A DNA stretch of 64,000 nucleotides from Hippasteria phrygiana (Eukaryota > Echinodermata > Asteroidea > Valvatida > Goniasteridae), in NCBI GenBank assembly GCA_037893225.1, contig JAZGUH010000147.1:157501-221500 (forward strand), written 5' to 3'. The notes under the pieces are model-generated. The model did no database searches and had not been told where the DNA came from. It saw nothing but the letters and a program-made list of their open reading frames with translations. Positions 47,525 through 59,736 of this stretch are shown here, piece by piece; position 1 is the first letter of the stretch; every line of letters begins with the position of its first letter. The position numbers were made by a program, and so were the translations under genes.

Positions 47525-47596
47525 GGCAAGATAGCTCAGTTGGTAGAGCGCCGGTACGGTAACCCGGAGGTCGCAGGTTCGAATCCCGCTCCTGCC
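47525..47596 (+). tRNA. tRNA-Thr(GGT)-like sequence, copy B, probably a pseudogene
   Basis: Identical to 14095-14166, with the same missing T33 and stem mismatch. Downstream flanks of the two copies differ completely after CTTTGTTCACTTTGAA: B continues with a MITE fragment (47628-47690) and a dispersed repeat related to 62340-62510. Confidence 0.5.
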
Positions 47597-47627
47597 AGTT
47601 TCTTTGTTCACTTTGAATTTTTTTTTT

Positions 47628-50600
47628 GCTAGACTCTAAAACTAAAAGCTGTGTTTAGCAATTAAACACAATCTTGCCATCAGTTTGTAAACATGTACAG
47701 GTTCTGTATATACGTTCGAGGACAAGGAGAAAACAAATACGAAGGAACCTTTCTTGTCCTCGCAAGTCGGTCTTTTGTTGAAATTGGTCCTCGGACGTAA
47801 AAATACGTGGTTAGTCTGTGGGGTTGGGTTATATTAAAGGAACAATAGAAAACACAAAGCATTGTCCCCGGTAATGGGGAAAACACGACTACATGAACAC
47901 ACTGTGCTTAACGGCACGTCGGGCAGAGCACACAAGTCTGTAAACACCTACAATCGCTGACCTCGATGTTTAGCCCCGCGGTAAGGCAAGGTTTTACATG
48001 GTACATCGTGAATTATAGAACTCCAATCCCGTAAAACATTTTGGTCAACATTAAAGGTAGTGTACACGATTGATAATCCTCAATTTGTTTTTACTGAATT
48101 ATTACGAAATACCTTAGACTGTAAGTTAATAGTAGTCTCAATCATCCTGTGAAATGATGGCACTAGGTGTGCTGTCATTGTCAAGAAAAGTGGACATTTA
48201 TATCGTTTTCCAACGATTTCCAGCTGGAAATCGTTGGAAAACTGCCCTGTATCCTTTAGTCAAGGCGCGCGTGGCTACCCGGACGAGTGGCCACCAATTA
48301 AAGCCACATCAACCATAATATTTACAAAGTGGTAGTTTGCATTCACGAAGCAAGGCCATGGCATTTAAACCTTTTCGTTATATTGTGCAAGTCCATTAGG
48401 AGCTTAGCGTGATGACTCCGCGCATTACCCGACAGAAACGTCCTTGCCATTTGTCATTTATAATGTCAGGTTGCCAGATATTTATGACTCGGTTTAATTA
48501 TGTTTTGGTCATGAGAGATAATGCCAAAAAATTGGTGCGTTGAAAAGTTTATTTTCTGCTTCGCCACCGACTTCTTGAATCACCGAGAAGCAAACCAAAT
48601 GGAATTATTCTAACTTTTGGCTTCATATCAACCGACTGAATGAGATACGACGAAGTTTTTGCAGATTCGACTTGACTCTTCCGCTACAATATATTTATAC
48701 ATCTCTAAAAGACATTGAATTGGTTGTATGTACATAGCATTTTCACAAGCGCTGTCCTTTTTTTCTTGCTAGACTCTTCAGCCCGAATGGAACTTTGACG
48801 AGCGCGACGGATCGAAGTCATCTTTACGCTAACCAGGGCGTGTTTGGGCCTAAACGTTGGATGAAATCCCTGGTTTAATTTTTCACATAAAAATACGCAT
48901 AAAGTAAAGAATGTACTTCAAATACAAACACCTTTTTTGAGACAGAGAGGCTGAGTTATGTTTTTATTGATAGTTAAAAAGAAAAAAACGCCGACCCTGA
49001 TTCTGTCGATCTTTATTTTTGAGGGGGGGGGGGGGGGGGGGGGGGGGGTGGAGTCCTAATGCCCTCGTAATTTCGACAATTCTTGACAATGCCATTGTAC
49101 GTTATGATCAAGGTGAATGACGTCTATACACAAGGCCCATTACTGCTTAACAGTCCCGTTTGTAGAATTGTTGATTGGGAGATGCATATATTATTGTGAA
49201 GTATTGCACAAGAGACGCAGAAAATGGCTCGTTGCCAGACTACAATTTTCTGTTTAGTCAAGAGCCATCCCACTCTTTTATCCTTAGCCGGCGATTGCCA
49301 TTTTGCAGATCAAACAACAAAGTTAATTTAATGTAAACATCTCAATCTTTACACCGCCAGAATTCCGCTGATGTGACAAATTTTCAAAACTAGTATATTT
49401 GGGGAAGGCAGGTTATGGATTTCAGAATCAGTAAAACATACTAACAACAACGGTCGATGATACCACTAGATCTGTGCAGTTTCTATGTGAATTAAAATTC
49501 AAAGTCCCTGATGCCTGGTACTCGCGTGCATGGATGCATTTATGATTGCTGTTTCATGTCTTGTACATTTTTTCCTTGTTTTATTTTGGCTTCTTCAAAT
49601 GATATCTAATAATGGTTCACCTTAGAGAAAAGAGAGCAGTTACCGGTGCATTTGGGATTTTTTTCTTGCTTGTTTGTTTTGCTTTCGTTTTGTTTTCTTT
49701 TTTAATGTGAAGCCAGTTGTATAATGACCACGGGAGGTATGATTCTATTGAATTAGCTTTATTGCAAATTATGGCATGTAAAATTGGCGTTCTGTGTTAC
49801 AAACAGAAAAAAACACCGATCAACCCATTTTGGGATTTTAAAATGCGTACATTCGAAAATCCCTAGTTTATCATATCCAAAAGTTTAATTTCGTTGAGGA
49901 CTAACTCAGCATGGAAGAGAGCACATTGCACGTTGAATTTGTTTTCACTTAATTGAAGTCCGATTTTAGCCATCGCGTACGAGTATATAGGGTGGCCAAA
50001 TATCCGTGAATTTTGACCAAGGAAAATGTTTACTGGGAATTTTGTCGAAATTTTGGGAAACGTTGGGAACTTTCAAAAGTTGGACATTTTCATTTTAAAA
50101 AGATGGTCGATCTTTGACTAGGGTTTTCAGGGTATTCCAGTGATTGCTTAAGAAGAGGAAATACACTTGTATTAACAGTGATTGTAAGTAATTTGAACTA
50201 CAGATATTAGAAACCTCGTTTTGCTGGTGGGGGAATTCTCATTATGGCCAAACAAAGATTTTACAATAACAGAATAATGTGAAGTGGTTTGACACATTGA
50301 GATTAAATTAGACATGTTAGGTGCGAAAATTAAGCCCTACGAATGTCCCAGACAACCAACAAAACATATAGAAATCTTTCATTTATATATACATTGATAC
50401 AGAAAAACTGTTATATTGTTACTTATTGAACGAAAATGACATTTTACCATTTTCTAAGATCGAATAAAAATTCCCAAAATTCCAGACGCCTCGAAAATTC
50501 CCGAAACTTTCCAGAATTTTCGGAAAGTTTCCGACACTTTGCAACCCTAAGTACGAGTACAACAATCCGAGTTCCAAGAATTTGAAGACCCGAGTAGGCC

Positions 50601-51261
50601 TAAATTAGTTTGCAAAGGCGACTTTGAAACCTAGAACAAGAACGAGTACTTCAAATATAATTGAGTCGTGCATCTGGGGAAAAAACATATAATCTAAGAA
50701 CACCAAAATGTAAAATTCCATCATTGTTGGAATTGAACCGAAAATATGTGCCTCTCGTCCAGCAGTTTTCAAATTGGTGTGGGTATGACGTCATTGTTAT
50801 GTTGTTCATGAGCTTCGAAGAACTGATTCCTGAAAACCGAGTACAAGTACTTGTAGGTCAGTACTATTTTGTAAAGCAGTTTTAGTCCGAATACATTTAA
50901 ATTCTGGTACAAGTGCCGTACATCGACTCAGAGTTCTTTGCTTTTTGAGTACGTGGACCAAATCAGTACTCATGCAGTACAGTGCACGCAAACATTGTAT
51001 ATTGTACAAATATATTTAACTCTAGATTGACATATCAATGCGGTAAGTTGAAAAGGTCGCGTTTTTGTGTCATTTTGGAGTCCAGTTGTGGTCGAAAGTT
51101 CACATACATTTGGAAACTGTTCCTTCAATTATTCCTGGAAGTGCTCTGTTTCTTAATTTTGTTTTCTCCTAAATTATCAGTGTATCAATATAATCATGTT
51201 TCAAAAGTTCTAGGAATTTGTTTACCAAGTACGGATACGTTATCACGCTGTTGTTATCTAG
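47628..51261. other. Non-coding part of block B
   Basis: Contains the MITE fragment at 47628-47690, the 38-bp palindrome at 48205-48242, a G run at 49023-49048 and the dispersed repeat at 50050-50370. No gene seen. Confidence 0.6.
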
Positions 51262-51975
51262 TCACTTACCAGTGTATGGATTTCTACGGCGTCCGGGACA
51301 GTTTTTCCGTATCTCCTTCATGGCTTGGTTCATCCAGTCAGGATTGTTAGGATCAGGTTGCGGCGGAGGACCGAAGTAGCATGTCCTCGCCTGGCCGTCC
51401 ACGCAGTGCAGAGCTACTGTGGTATGAAGAAGGGGGAAATGCACTCATTGCCCGCTCGAAAAGAAAATATTACATGATTTACCCAACCGGGCAAAAAACA
51501 GCAGCAATTTCCCTCGCTTTGTTAAAAAACCTAAACTATAAATTAACGCTGTAGACATAACTATCGAGTTTTATCAGCAACTGTTCGAAAGTAAGTACCG
51601 CTTGGCACGCATGTCGTATTTGGTGCCAAATTCAGCTAAATAATTTGCGGGTAATTGATTTAGGCTCTTGAGATGATACAAGTGGGGAAATTTTACTTAT
51701 TTAAACAATCGTCAAACAATTGAATTCATGTCATTTATCCATGCTTGCTATTCGACATGGACATTCAATACAATTTAATTTCTCCATATCAAAGTCGATT
51801 ATTCTACAATTGACAGGACTAATGGAAATCCAATACAGAAATTACAAACATCTATAGTACACTAAGATATAACAGCACATATGCGGCTTTTCATTAGCGA
51901 TGTAAACAAAAGTTTAAAAGTCAACAACTTACCAAACACAGTTAGGATAAGCGATACCAAAGGCAAATATGACAT
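51262..51975 (-). CDS. Small secreted cationic peptide gene, copy B
   Basis: Exon 1 is 51933-51975, identical in sequence to copy A (MSYLPLVSLILTVF). Exon 2 is 51262-51416 with acceptor ACCACAG. The mature part reads RTCYFGPPPQ, then NPDWMNQAMKEIRKNCPG and RRRNPYTGK. It lacks three residues (PKH region) relative to copy A, a 9-bp in-frame difference, and the intron is about 240 bp shorter. Silent changes outnumber replacements five to one. As in A, GGTAAGTGA at the end could be a stop or a donor. Function unknown; size, charge and signal peptide would suit an antimicrobial or cytokine-like peptide. Confidence 0.7.
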
Positions 51976-52361
51976 CTTGGGAGTACAGTCTGTTACCGAC
52001 GTTGATCAGTAATGTTGACTTCCAGTTTTATTTGGAAAAGAAACCAAACAACGCAACGAGAACTAGGCAGACACTTCCCCAACCCAAAGTCAGTTTCTCC
52101 CTGTCTACCGGACCCCGAGCCAAGGAATATTATAGCATGTTCCGATAAAATGTAGGCATATATATGCAGCAAGGGCAGATCATTCCGTTTCTAGCTCTAC
52201 ACTGGTGCGAATCGCGCACGAGCTTCTCACGGTGAGTCAACCAATCACAGATGAGATGTTTGTATCGACGACACAGACGGTAACCTATTAACAGCAAAAG
52301 CACGTTGGCGTGCAGTGCGTATGATCTGAAGTCAGCTCCTATTGGATGATGCTTTGTGTTT

Positions 52362-53529
52362 CATCGACCTACGATCTGAAAATGCGTGTTTCACCAGTGC
52401 AGTACGTAAAGAACTGTCAGTAATAATACAATTTCTTCTTTTGAATGTTAAATGGTGCTTTGTATTTCATTATTAAAAATATGGACAAGGCTTAACGGCT
52501 GATGATCTACAAATGCGTGTCTCACAAGAGCGTCATAAAATATTGGTAAGAATTTTTGTTTTACTCTTTTTAAAATTGTCGTCAGTAACCGGGGTTAAAA
52601 ATATATATTTATGGACAATAATTCGTGGATGCCGATTGCCACCGGAGTACTAAGCCATTATTGTAAATAGCAGGTAAGTATACAACTTAATTCATATCTG
52701 TCCATGGGCCCATATTACCTTCCCCTATACAGTATTGATTAGACTTGTGCAAATCTCTTGGAAATTTCACTCAATAAAAATATTACGGGAACGATTTGTA
52801 TTACCAATAGATGCAGTAACTCTCGGTCTAAGTTAGCCCCCTCCAAAGATAAATAAAGACAAAAACATGGTAGTAGTTGTACCTTAATAGACGCGATTGG
52901 GTGTTCTTTGGGTAAGGGTTTGGTGTACCTGGGGACGGGATTGGATGTAGGATACTAGGTAAGGGGGTCGGGAGTAAAAGGGGCGGGGTTTGGATGTACA
53001 CGAGGGAATAACGGGAGGTTAACGACGATAAGATCGGGGCAAAGGTAAAGGTTAGTCTGCTGTCCCCATCACAGCAAAATACACAAGTAGATTGTGTTAA
53101 TGGCAGATGGAGTTTTGGTGTTCCAAAAGCGGTTGTATATAACAACTTCTAATTTACAAACTGTATGGAGTCCGAAATCCACATTGAACGGGCCCTGTTC
53201 CTAACGAAGATTTTGAGGAAATCCCGTGTGGTTCTAATGCATTTTAATGCACTCGTGCACTGGGGAAAAACAATCACAGTGTGTTAGTTTTGACAGATTT
53301 CAGAAGTAAACGTACGGTACTGTGACCTAAAACAAACCACCCGTCCGTAGTTTTCATGTTTTAAAGTAAATTTACACAAAGAGGATGTTAATTCATTGGA
53401 CCACGTTGTCAAAATACTGTTCTCCTACGACTTTATCGTGGCGTGATTAAGTGAAGATAAAGCTAAAGCACATGCCTTCAGTAATTAGTGCACGGTGTGT
53501 TATCGTAGCATTTGTACACCAATAGTCAT
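52362..53529. other. Single-copy sequence, no gene seen
   Basis: A G-rich stretch (52900-53050) creates a proline-rich minus-strand frame of 105 codons with no family features. Nothing else is recognised. Confidence 0.5.
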
Positions 53530-53694
53530 CAGAGTTGTAATCAAGTCAGTCACAAGTCAGTCACAAGTCAATCACAAGTCAAACCATATCAATGGCTTTG
53601 TTATTATAGTGTGTTTGAATAGCTTGTTACATGCCTTGAGACCAGAATTGTGAAGTGACTTGTGAAGTGACCTGTGATGACTTGATTACAACTT
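53530..53694. mobile_element. hAT-type MITE related to 34623-34846
   Basis: Starts CAGAGTTGTAATCAAGTCAG and ends TGACTTGATTACAACTTTA, with tandem CAGTCACAAGT-type units inside. Flanks ATAGTCAT and CTAGTCAC agree at 6 of 8 positions, compatible with an old 8-bp duplication. Confidence 0.65.
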
Positions 53695-54055
53695 TACTAG
53701 TCACAGCAGTGCATAATAGGTTATTTCCATTTAGTGTGGTTGCAAATTCATTAATTGTTGTAAATTTGCAGTTAGCCTACCTATACTACTAGCAACCTAG
53801 CAGTTTTTTACATGTTTTTTTTTCACTGTTACCAATTAAATAAATGAGAATTGGTACAATACTTACAAGGAACCCCAGCTTTTAATAGCAAGGTTATTTC
53901 AAAGGGAAAGTAACGTAAAATTACAGGGTTCGTGAGTAGTGAGATAAATGTTTGCACCGCAATTTCACGGCTGCTGTTCTTTACGGGATGCTACTGGCGC
54001 CAAAACTACCGGGAAATTCCCAAAGAAAAACAATGGATTAATTTTTTAACAGTGT

Positions 54056-55245
54056 GCTAACCCCGAAAGTAGTAATGTGATCATCTATTCAGCGACAGTG
54101 GGGAATTTCAAATTTCGTGGGGAATGTCTTCGGCATCATCAAACTACAAAATCCTCCTCTATTCAGCATCTTGGGGTCATTTGCTATCATGTTCTGTATT
54201 TACATCAGATGCGCCTAAGCTATCAAAAATTTCGAGGGATGGGAAGGGAGAGGATCGTCTTCACGATATGGAGTAATGCGTTTAAATAACTGTACAAGGT
54301 GAAGGAGGTTGCCAAATGAGAAGAAAACTAAGATGTGTAGACTGTAAAGTTCAGGACGATTATTTTGAACATTGTACAATCAAATGCCAACGGACCGGAG
54401 CTTAAACAGTATAAAAACAAAGCCGAATGGAAAGTGAATTTTGCATGCTCTCTATAAACGATCTTTTATTGATTTTAAGAGAACTTTGCTTCACAGAACA
54501 TGCCATTAATTACACAACAATAATATGACCTTTCTACTATGACAATTATAAAATAAAGCTATTCAAGCTCTTACAGACGTCCCAATGGATTCTATCTTCT
54601 CTGTAGCTCACAGAGTTCATGTTTGGAAAATCGAATTGTTTTGTCCCCTTCACAAACGGCAAAAATCACGATAAAATGCATATTAAATCTAATATTAAAT
54701 CCAATATGAGTTTGGAACATACAGTAAGTATTGTTTTCTGACCTACGAAGCAAGACTTAACATAAATATCAATATAAAGATTCCTATCAGATGTATGACA
54801 GCAGTAATACAATCTTGCATGGCGGAAACAAGGATGGTGCGATTAAAAATCTAAACCTTGCTGGGCTAAAGTGAATTTATTTCCAGGGTATGGGCTCCGT
54901 GCACAACTACCCCGTCAGCGAAAAGAAAAGGCGAGTTGGGGGGTTGGCAGAAAAGTTGACACAAAACATTAAAAAGTGGTCCGCATTAAACAATTAACTT
55001 CTCCCTTTTTAGGTCTTGAGGAGCATTTTTCAAATTTGAGAAAGTCAAAAACCCTGTTTTATAACTGCCATATAAAAGTGCGCAGTAAACCCTAACAAGG
55101 CGCACAAAATAATATCGCGGTCAATTGAAGAGAAAAAAGGGCAATGGAATTAACCCTCATCACAAATATACATCTATTTTATACTTTGCTTTAACAGTCA
55201 GGAGCGAATTCGCTGAAGTAACTTCATCATTTTTTGAAGACGTCC
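54056..55245. other. Non-coding part of block C
   Basis: Diverged counterpart of parts of 38500-39400 and 42050-42340. No gene seen. Confidence 0.5.
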
Positions 55246-56831
55246 CTAATTTGTTATCTTGATTTTCATGGAAGATTCTTTAAGCGTGTAAAACAGCTTC
55301 CAATGCTCCCAGGTTATACCCTGAGTATTTCTATCTTCAGGAACGCTGAAGTACTTTCCATTTAAATTTGCGTCGTAGCAACCCCCGTACCACCAGGCAC
55401 CGTTGGCGCCCTCGGCACAGTTTGTGCCATAGTCGTCGTTGTCGCTGTCTTTAGTCGAGAATGGCCGGTTGTTGTGGTGTTGCATTGAATCACCTGAAAT
55501 GATATCACATCAACTGATCTGGATCAATTGAAATGAATTTTGCCGCTTGGGTACAAAAAGGTCAATAGATAACATTATTAACAAACGACTGAGAAAACAA
55601 TATTGAGTTTTAGATTATTATTGATCCCCAGCCCCAAGACTGTAATTCTGGTAACTACGATTGTATTTTCCACCAAACCTTACATTCAGGGTGTGCACAC
55701 TCGTTTTGTTTTTTTAAGCAGACCACTATTTGTGACAGGATCTTTTGTTCTTCTCACACTAAACGATAATGGTCTCGCACTTGGGGCGCACGTTTGTTGC
55801 GCTGGAAGTTAAGCTGAGTGGTTACAGGTTACACATAATACCAGATTTGTTCAGCTATGTTACAGGAGTCTATTATACACGAGTCTCGGTCCGTGCTTTG
55901 TGGTTAGTTGACGTTGTCACAAGCCGTAATTTTGTACTAATCACGAGATTGCGTTCGAGTTTAAAATTTAACAGTCTAAGAGTCAAGGGCAATATGAAAA
56001 GGAATACCACGTTTCCATCATCCTGAAAGTTCACTTTTGAAGATATTTAATGACCGTATAACGAGTAAACTTGTCGTCAAAAATATAATTGAATCTGCAT
56101 GAAGCAGAGGAACGGTTGGGCATGTAATAAAGATAGATCATATAAGTCTCGCGATTCCACGATGATTTGTTTTTTTTAATGCAAAAATCTTCATACCAAA
56201 TACCGTCTAGTGACGGACTCTTTAGTGAATGATACTTTGGTCTATGGTTGAACTCATACATTTCTTAATCATTTTGGCCAGCAATTCAAAAATGCTGTGA
56301 AACGTGTGAATTTAAATATCTCTTTTTTTCTTCACAAGAACAGACCATGGGTACACCATGGAGGAAAGAAATATCTTTTTAGAGAAAATGACGACGAACA
56401 GAGCACACTGTTCGAAACGTCGAGATATAAATCTCGCCACCGGCTCTTTTTTAAGCAAGCACCTCTTCTTAAAAAGATACATCTTTCTTCCATGGTGTAC
56501 TCGCAAAACCTACTTCCATATTAATAGGTTCCTGCTATTCAAAAATATGCTTTATACTTCCTTACATACCAGCCGTTCCCGAATAGCCTCCCACCGTCAG
56601 CCTGTAGTTGTCACTCCCATCAGCGACACTGAAGGTATCGTAGACGGCATAGACAGAGTTGCCATCGAAGTCCGCGATGTCGACTCTTAGTTTGTAGTCG
56701 CCCTGAGCGGTGAGACGGTGGAGGTTGTCATTGCCGAGCCAGAACTCACCGTCTAGATCGCCGAACCCCTGACGGTAGCTCTCCCAGTCAAGGTAAAATT
56801 CAACGGAGCCGTCCTGGCGACGCTGAAACAC
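55246..56831 (-). pseudogene. Fibrinogen-domain gene, copy C, partial
   Basis: Two exons with open frames: 56570-56831 ([20 protein letters not shown] to GGYSGTAG, donor G|GTATGT) and 55246-55493 (phase 1, stop TAG). The last exon has [33 protein letters not shown] and a different C-terminus ([15 protein letters not shown]). No domain-start exon (the [10 protein letters not shown] type) was found between 56832 and about 58300, and the expected order is otherwise complete. It is therefore either a broken copy or one with a distant first exon. No stop interrupts the two exons. Confidence 0.75.
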
Positions 56832-58302
56832 CTAAAGAGAATTTAGGAAAGAGTTAAAGGTAGTGTACATCATTGGCAAACCTCCAAAATAGATACTGAA
56901 TTATTACGAAATACCTCACTAAGTAAATAGCAATCTCAAGCATCCTGTAAAATCATAGCCCAAAGTGTGCTGTCGTTTTCAAGAAAAGTGGAAATATATA
57001 TTGTTTTCCAACGATTGTCGGCCGACAATAGTTGGATCTGTTTTACATACTGCCCTCTATTGACGAATGTAGGTAGTGTGCGTTGTGTCATTTGGTTACC
57101 AATCCTAAAACGGCCCAAGGTTGCAATTATCGTAAGTGTACGTGTCGCACTTACGTCCTTAGCGGTGCGACGTATAGCGCGCACGGCCGGCCGACAGCGC
57201 CCTCTAGCTACACATACACGCCAAGGCCAAATCGCTAAGACGTCTTGGAACCAAGACTAGTGTCGCACGCGTTGTGTACCGAAGGAGAGGCGTTGTAACC
57301 AGTGCATGCAGTAGATCTTGGACGTTCTCCGCTCAACTCCGAGTCTTACCGTACACATTATCAAGCATGGATGTGGAAGGACAGCGAAAGCGCCAGATAG
57401 GCTCTGCAGAAAGGAGAATCCTTTCCCCAGCCCCTGAAACAAAAACAAACATTGGTCGCAGCTCAACTAAAATTCCGAGCTCTACATCGGGAAGCCCTTA
57501 TTCCGTCACAAGACTGAAGTGGCAGTGAAGCTGTCGGCTGCGGTCACTCGGCGATGGATAGATAGATACGGCGATAGGCCGCGCTTCAGGCCTGCGCGAT
57601 CGGCTTCAGTGTGCCGACAAATTGTACTAGTGTACAGTAGGCCTGGATAGTCATTGGCTGTACAAGTTCGAATCCTACAACTCATTTCGATGAATAACTC
57701 ATTTTTCTACAACTCATTTCCTACAACTCATTTCGATGAACTTGACATTTTGCAAATGAACATTTCGGAAAAGTAGGCTAAAAGCGGCAGGCGTGTCACC
57801 GTGACTGCCGGTTGCAAGCTGGCCACTGAAAGCCTGTCACGCTCGTACCGTACAGAAACATAGTGCAGATCATGTTTGACCATCGGGTGGCCAAACACAA
57901 TAAACATTTGTGGTAGCCATTATTTATTTCCTGTGTACAGGGGAAAACTCGGCTACAAAATGTAATTAGTGACCAGCTAGGATAACGTACTCATTAAAAA
58001 TCGGTATGCGCTGTAGCCACTGACGAACGAATTTCCAACATACAATGTACATGATTTTACTAATTGTTCCCTGGTGGTTGTAAGCATTCATCCTGCATCA
58101 TGAAGATTGGGGATTTCACATTAGCCCCGTCTGCGCACTTCCGGTTTGAAAGCGAGGGTGTCAATGCTAAAAACAAAACAGTGTATTGTAACAAACCTAA
58201 TTTACATTTATACTTGTTAGTAGTAATATATTTAAGACATGATATGTGCCTTTCATGAGGAAGGTGCATGGTGGTTGTAACAAACCCAATTTGCATTCAA
58301 TC
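56832..58302. other. Mixed single-copy and repeat sequence
   Basis: Holds a diverged palindrome element (about 56935-57036), a CpG-rich stretch (57120-57260), repeats of CTACAACTCATTTC (57675-57745) and a dispersed repeat (58080-58180). A plus frame of 84 codons at 57274-57528 has no recognisable domain. Confidence 0.45.
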
Positions 58303-58389
58303 CTCTTAACTCTTGGGTTAGGGTGTTATTGTGTGGTACCTCTTAGCCCAGTTACTTTCAAGTTATTGTGTTGCTACCTATTAGCCCAG
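58303..58389 (+). repeat. 38-bp minisatellite, left part
   Basis: About two units of AGCCCAGTTACTTTCAAG plus TTATTGTGTTGCTACCTCTT, ending AGCCCAG at the LINE junction. The array resumes at 61803. Confidence 0.88.
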
Positions 58390-58945
58390 GGGGTGTGAAA
58401 TGGCATGGGATATGCGTAACAACTGGTCCTTGGCCGGGCGGGTACCTAACCGAAAGGTGAAGAGGAGGGCAATCCAACATAAGCCCCTACCCTGGTACCG
58501 TTTTGCCTCTGCCCATGCAAATGTCTAGTCCCTGCCCCCAAGCGGAGCACCCCGGACAACTGCTCACCAACGAGCAGGCTGAGTGGGAGAGACGACTGGG
58601 TTCCATGCCCCAAGAATAAAATTAGGCTGGATGTCAACACAATGAACAGTAACAGCAAATTGACTAAGGACGAGGTAACCCCGACAGAAACCTCTACTGA
58701 CAACCCGCCCTGCCAGCGCGTCAGTATATGGCAAAAAACCTTCATGTACTTACTATGGAAGACAACGTCAAGGAAGGCCGTAGAGCCCATGGCCAAAATG
58801 GGTACCATCGTCAAAATGGTAAACAACTGCCCAGTCATTCTTACCCAGAGGCAAGACCTCATGATGAAGTGCTGCAGCCAAAGCCACAATTAGCTCCAAG
58901 GAGAAGAGTGGAAGCTTCAGGACTGACGGGAGTTAGAAGACGGGA

Positions 58946-59607
58946 GAAAAATTGCACATCTGCACATACAACACAAGGACACTTCGCACTTAAACACTTA
59001 AACATCTGATGGATGATCTTAAAGATTTTAAATGGGACATAATCAGTCTAGCAGAGACAAGAAGAGAGGGAGAAGGATTAGTAGAATTGGAAGGGGGAGC
59101 ATGGCTATTCAACAAAGGAGCAACAGAAATAAATAAGAATGCAAGAGGAACTGGATTTCTAATTCACCCCAACAAATAGAGACCACATTACTGAAATAAA
59201 AAGTCACTCAAATCGAGTAGTTTCACTCAGGATCCAACTTACAGGAAGTGAAGAGATCTGCATAATCCAAGTGTATGCACCAACTAGTGACTATGATGAT
59301 GACGAAATAGAACAATTTTATGAAGACATCACAAAGGCAACAGAAGAACATAAAGCGAGCTACACCATAGTAATGGGAGACTTCAACGCCAAAGTCGGAA
59401 AACAACAACCTGGAGAGGAAAACATCATTGGAAAGTTTGGAACAGGAGAACGAAATAAAAGAGGAGAGACTATGCTAGAATTCGCAGCTCAACAGAGTCT
59501 AATAATATCAAATACATTCTTCAAGAAAAAAGACAACAGATATTAGACATGGGAAAGCCCAAACGGAAATACCAGGAATCAAATCGACTTTATACTCCGT
59601 AACCAGA
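58946..59607 (+). pseudogene. LINE endonuclease domain
   Basis: AP-endonuclease-like motifs in order: ICTYNTRTLRT, IISLAETRREG, IIQVYAPTSD and MGDFNAKVG, then after a TAG in place of an expected Trp codon TWESPNGNTRNQIDFIL. Stops and one frame change interrupt it. Confidence 0.85.
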
Positions 59608-59736
59608 GATGAATTGTTGACAACTGTTAAGTTATCACTACAGTGGACATTGCTAGTAACCACAGGATGGTAAGAGCAACTATAAGCAGTAACAAAAAGC
59701 TAGCTTTAGTTCATAAACAACAAAAGAAAGAAAAGT

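Larger units (their letters stand above)
37579..52361. repeat. Segmental duplication, block B
   Basis: Second copy of block A. It lacks the 2.2-kb foldback element (empty site at 41098-41103) and the 2.0-kb nested insertion (20 unrelated bases at 42323-42342). It keeps about 300 bp near 49.9-50.2 kb that A lacks. Its lectin gene and secreted-peptide gene both have open frames. Its first 2.36 kb is at the same time the end of tandem unit U2. Confidence 0.95.
53826..56950. repeat. Older diverged duplicate, block C
   Basis: A clearly related but much more diverged copy of the locus. 53826-54700 resembles 38268-39400 and 54950-56831 resembles 42050-44711, in the same order, while the stretch that would match about 39.4-42.0 kb is missing. 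Fibrinogen-domain exons 2 and 3 are kept. This shows that the lectin locus had already duplicated once before the A/B event. Confidence 0.8.

Noticed and set aside
52828..53145. Proline-rich 105-codon minus-strand frame
   Set aside because: It reflects a G-rich plus strand; no domain and no splice context.
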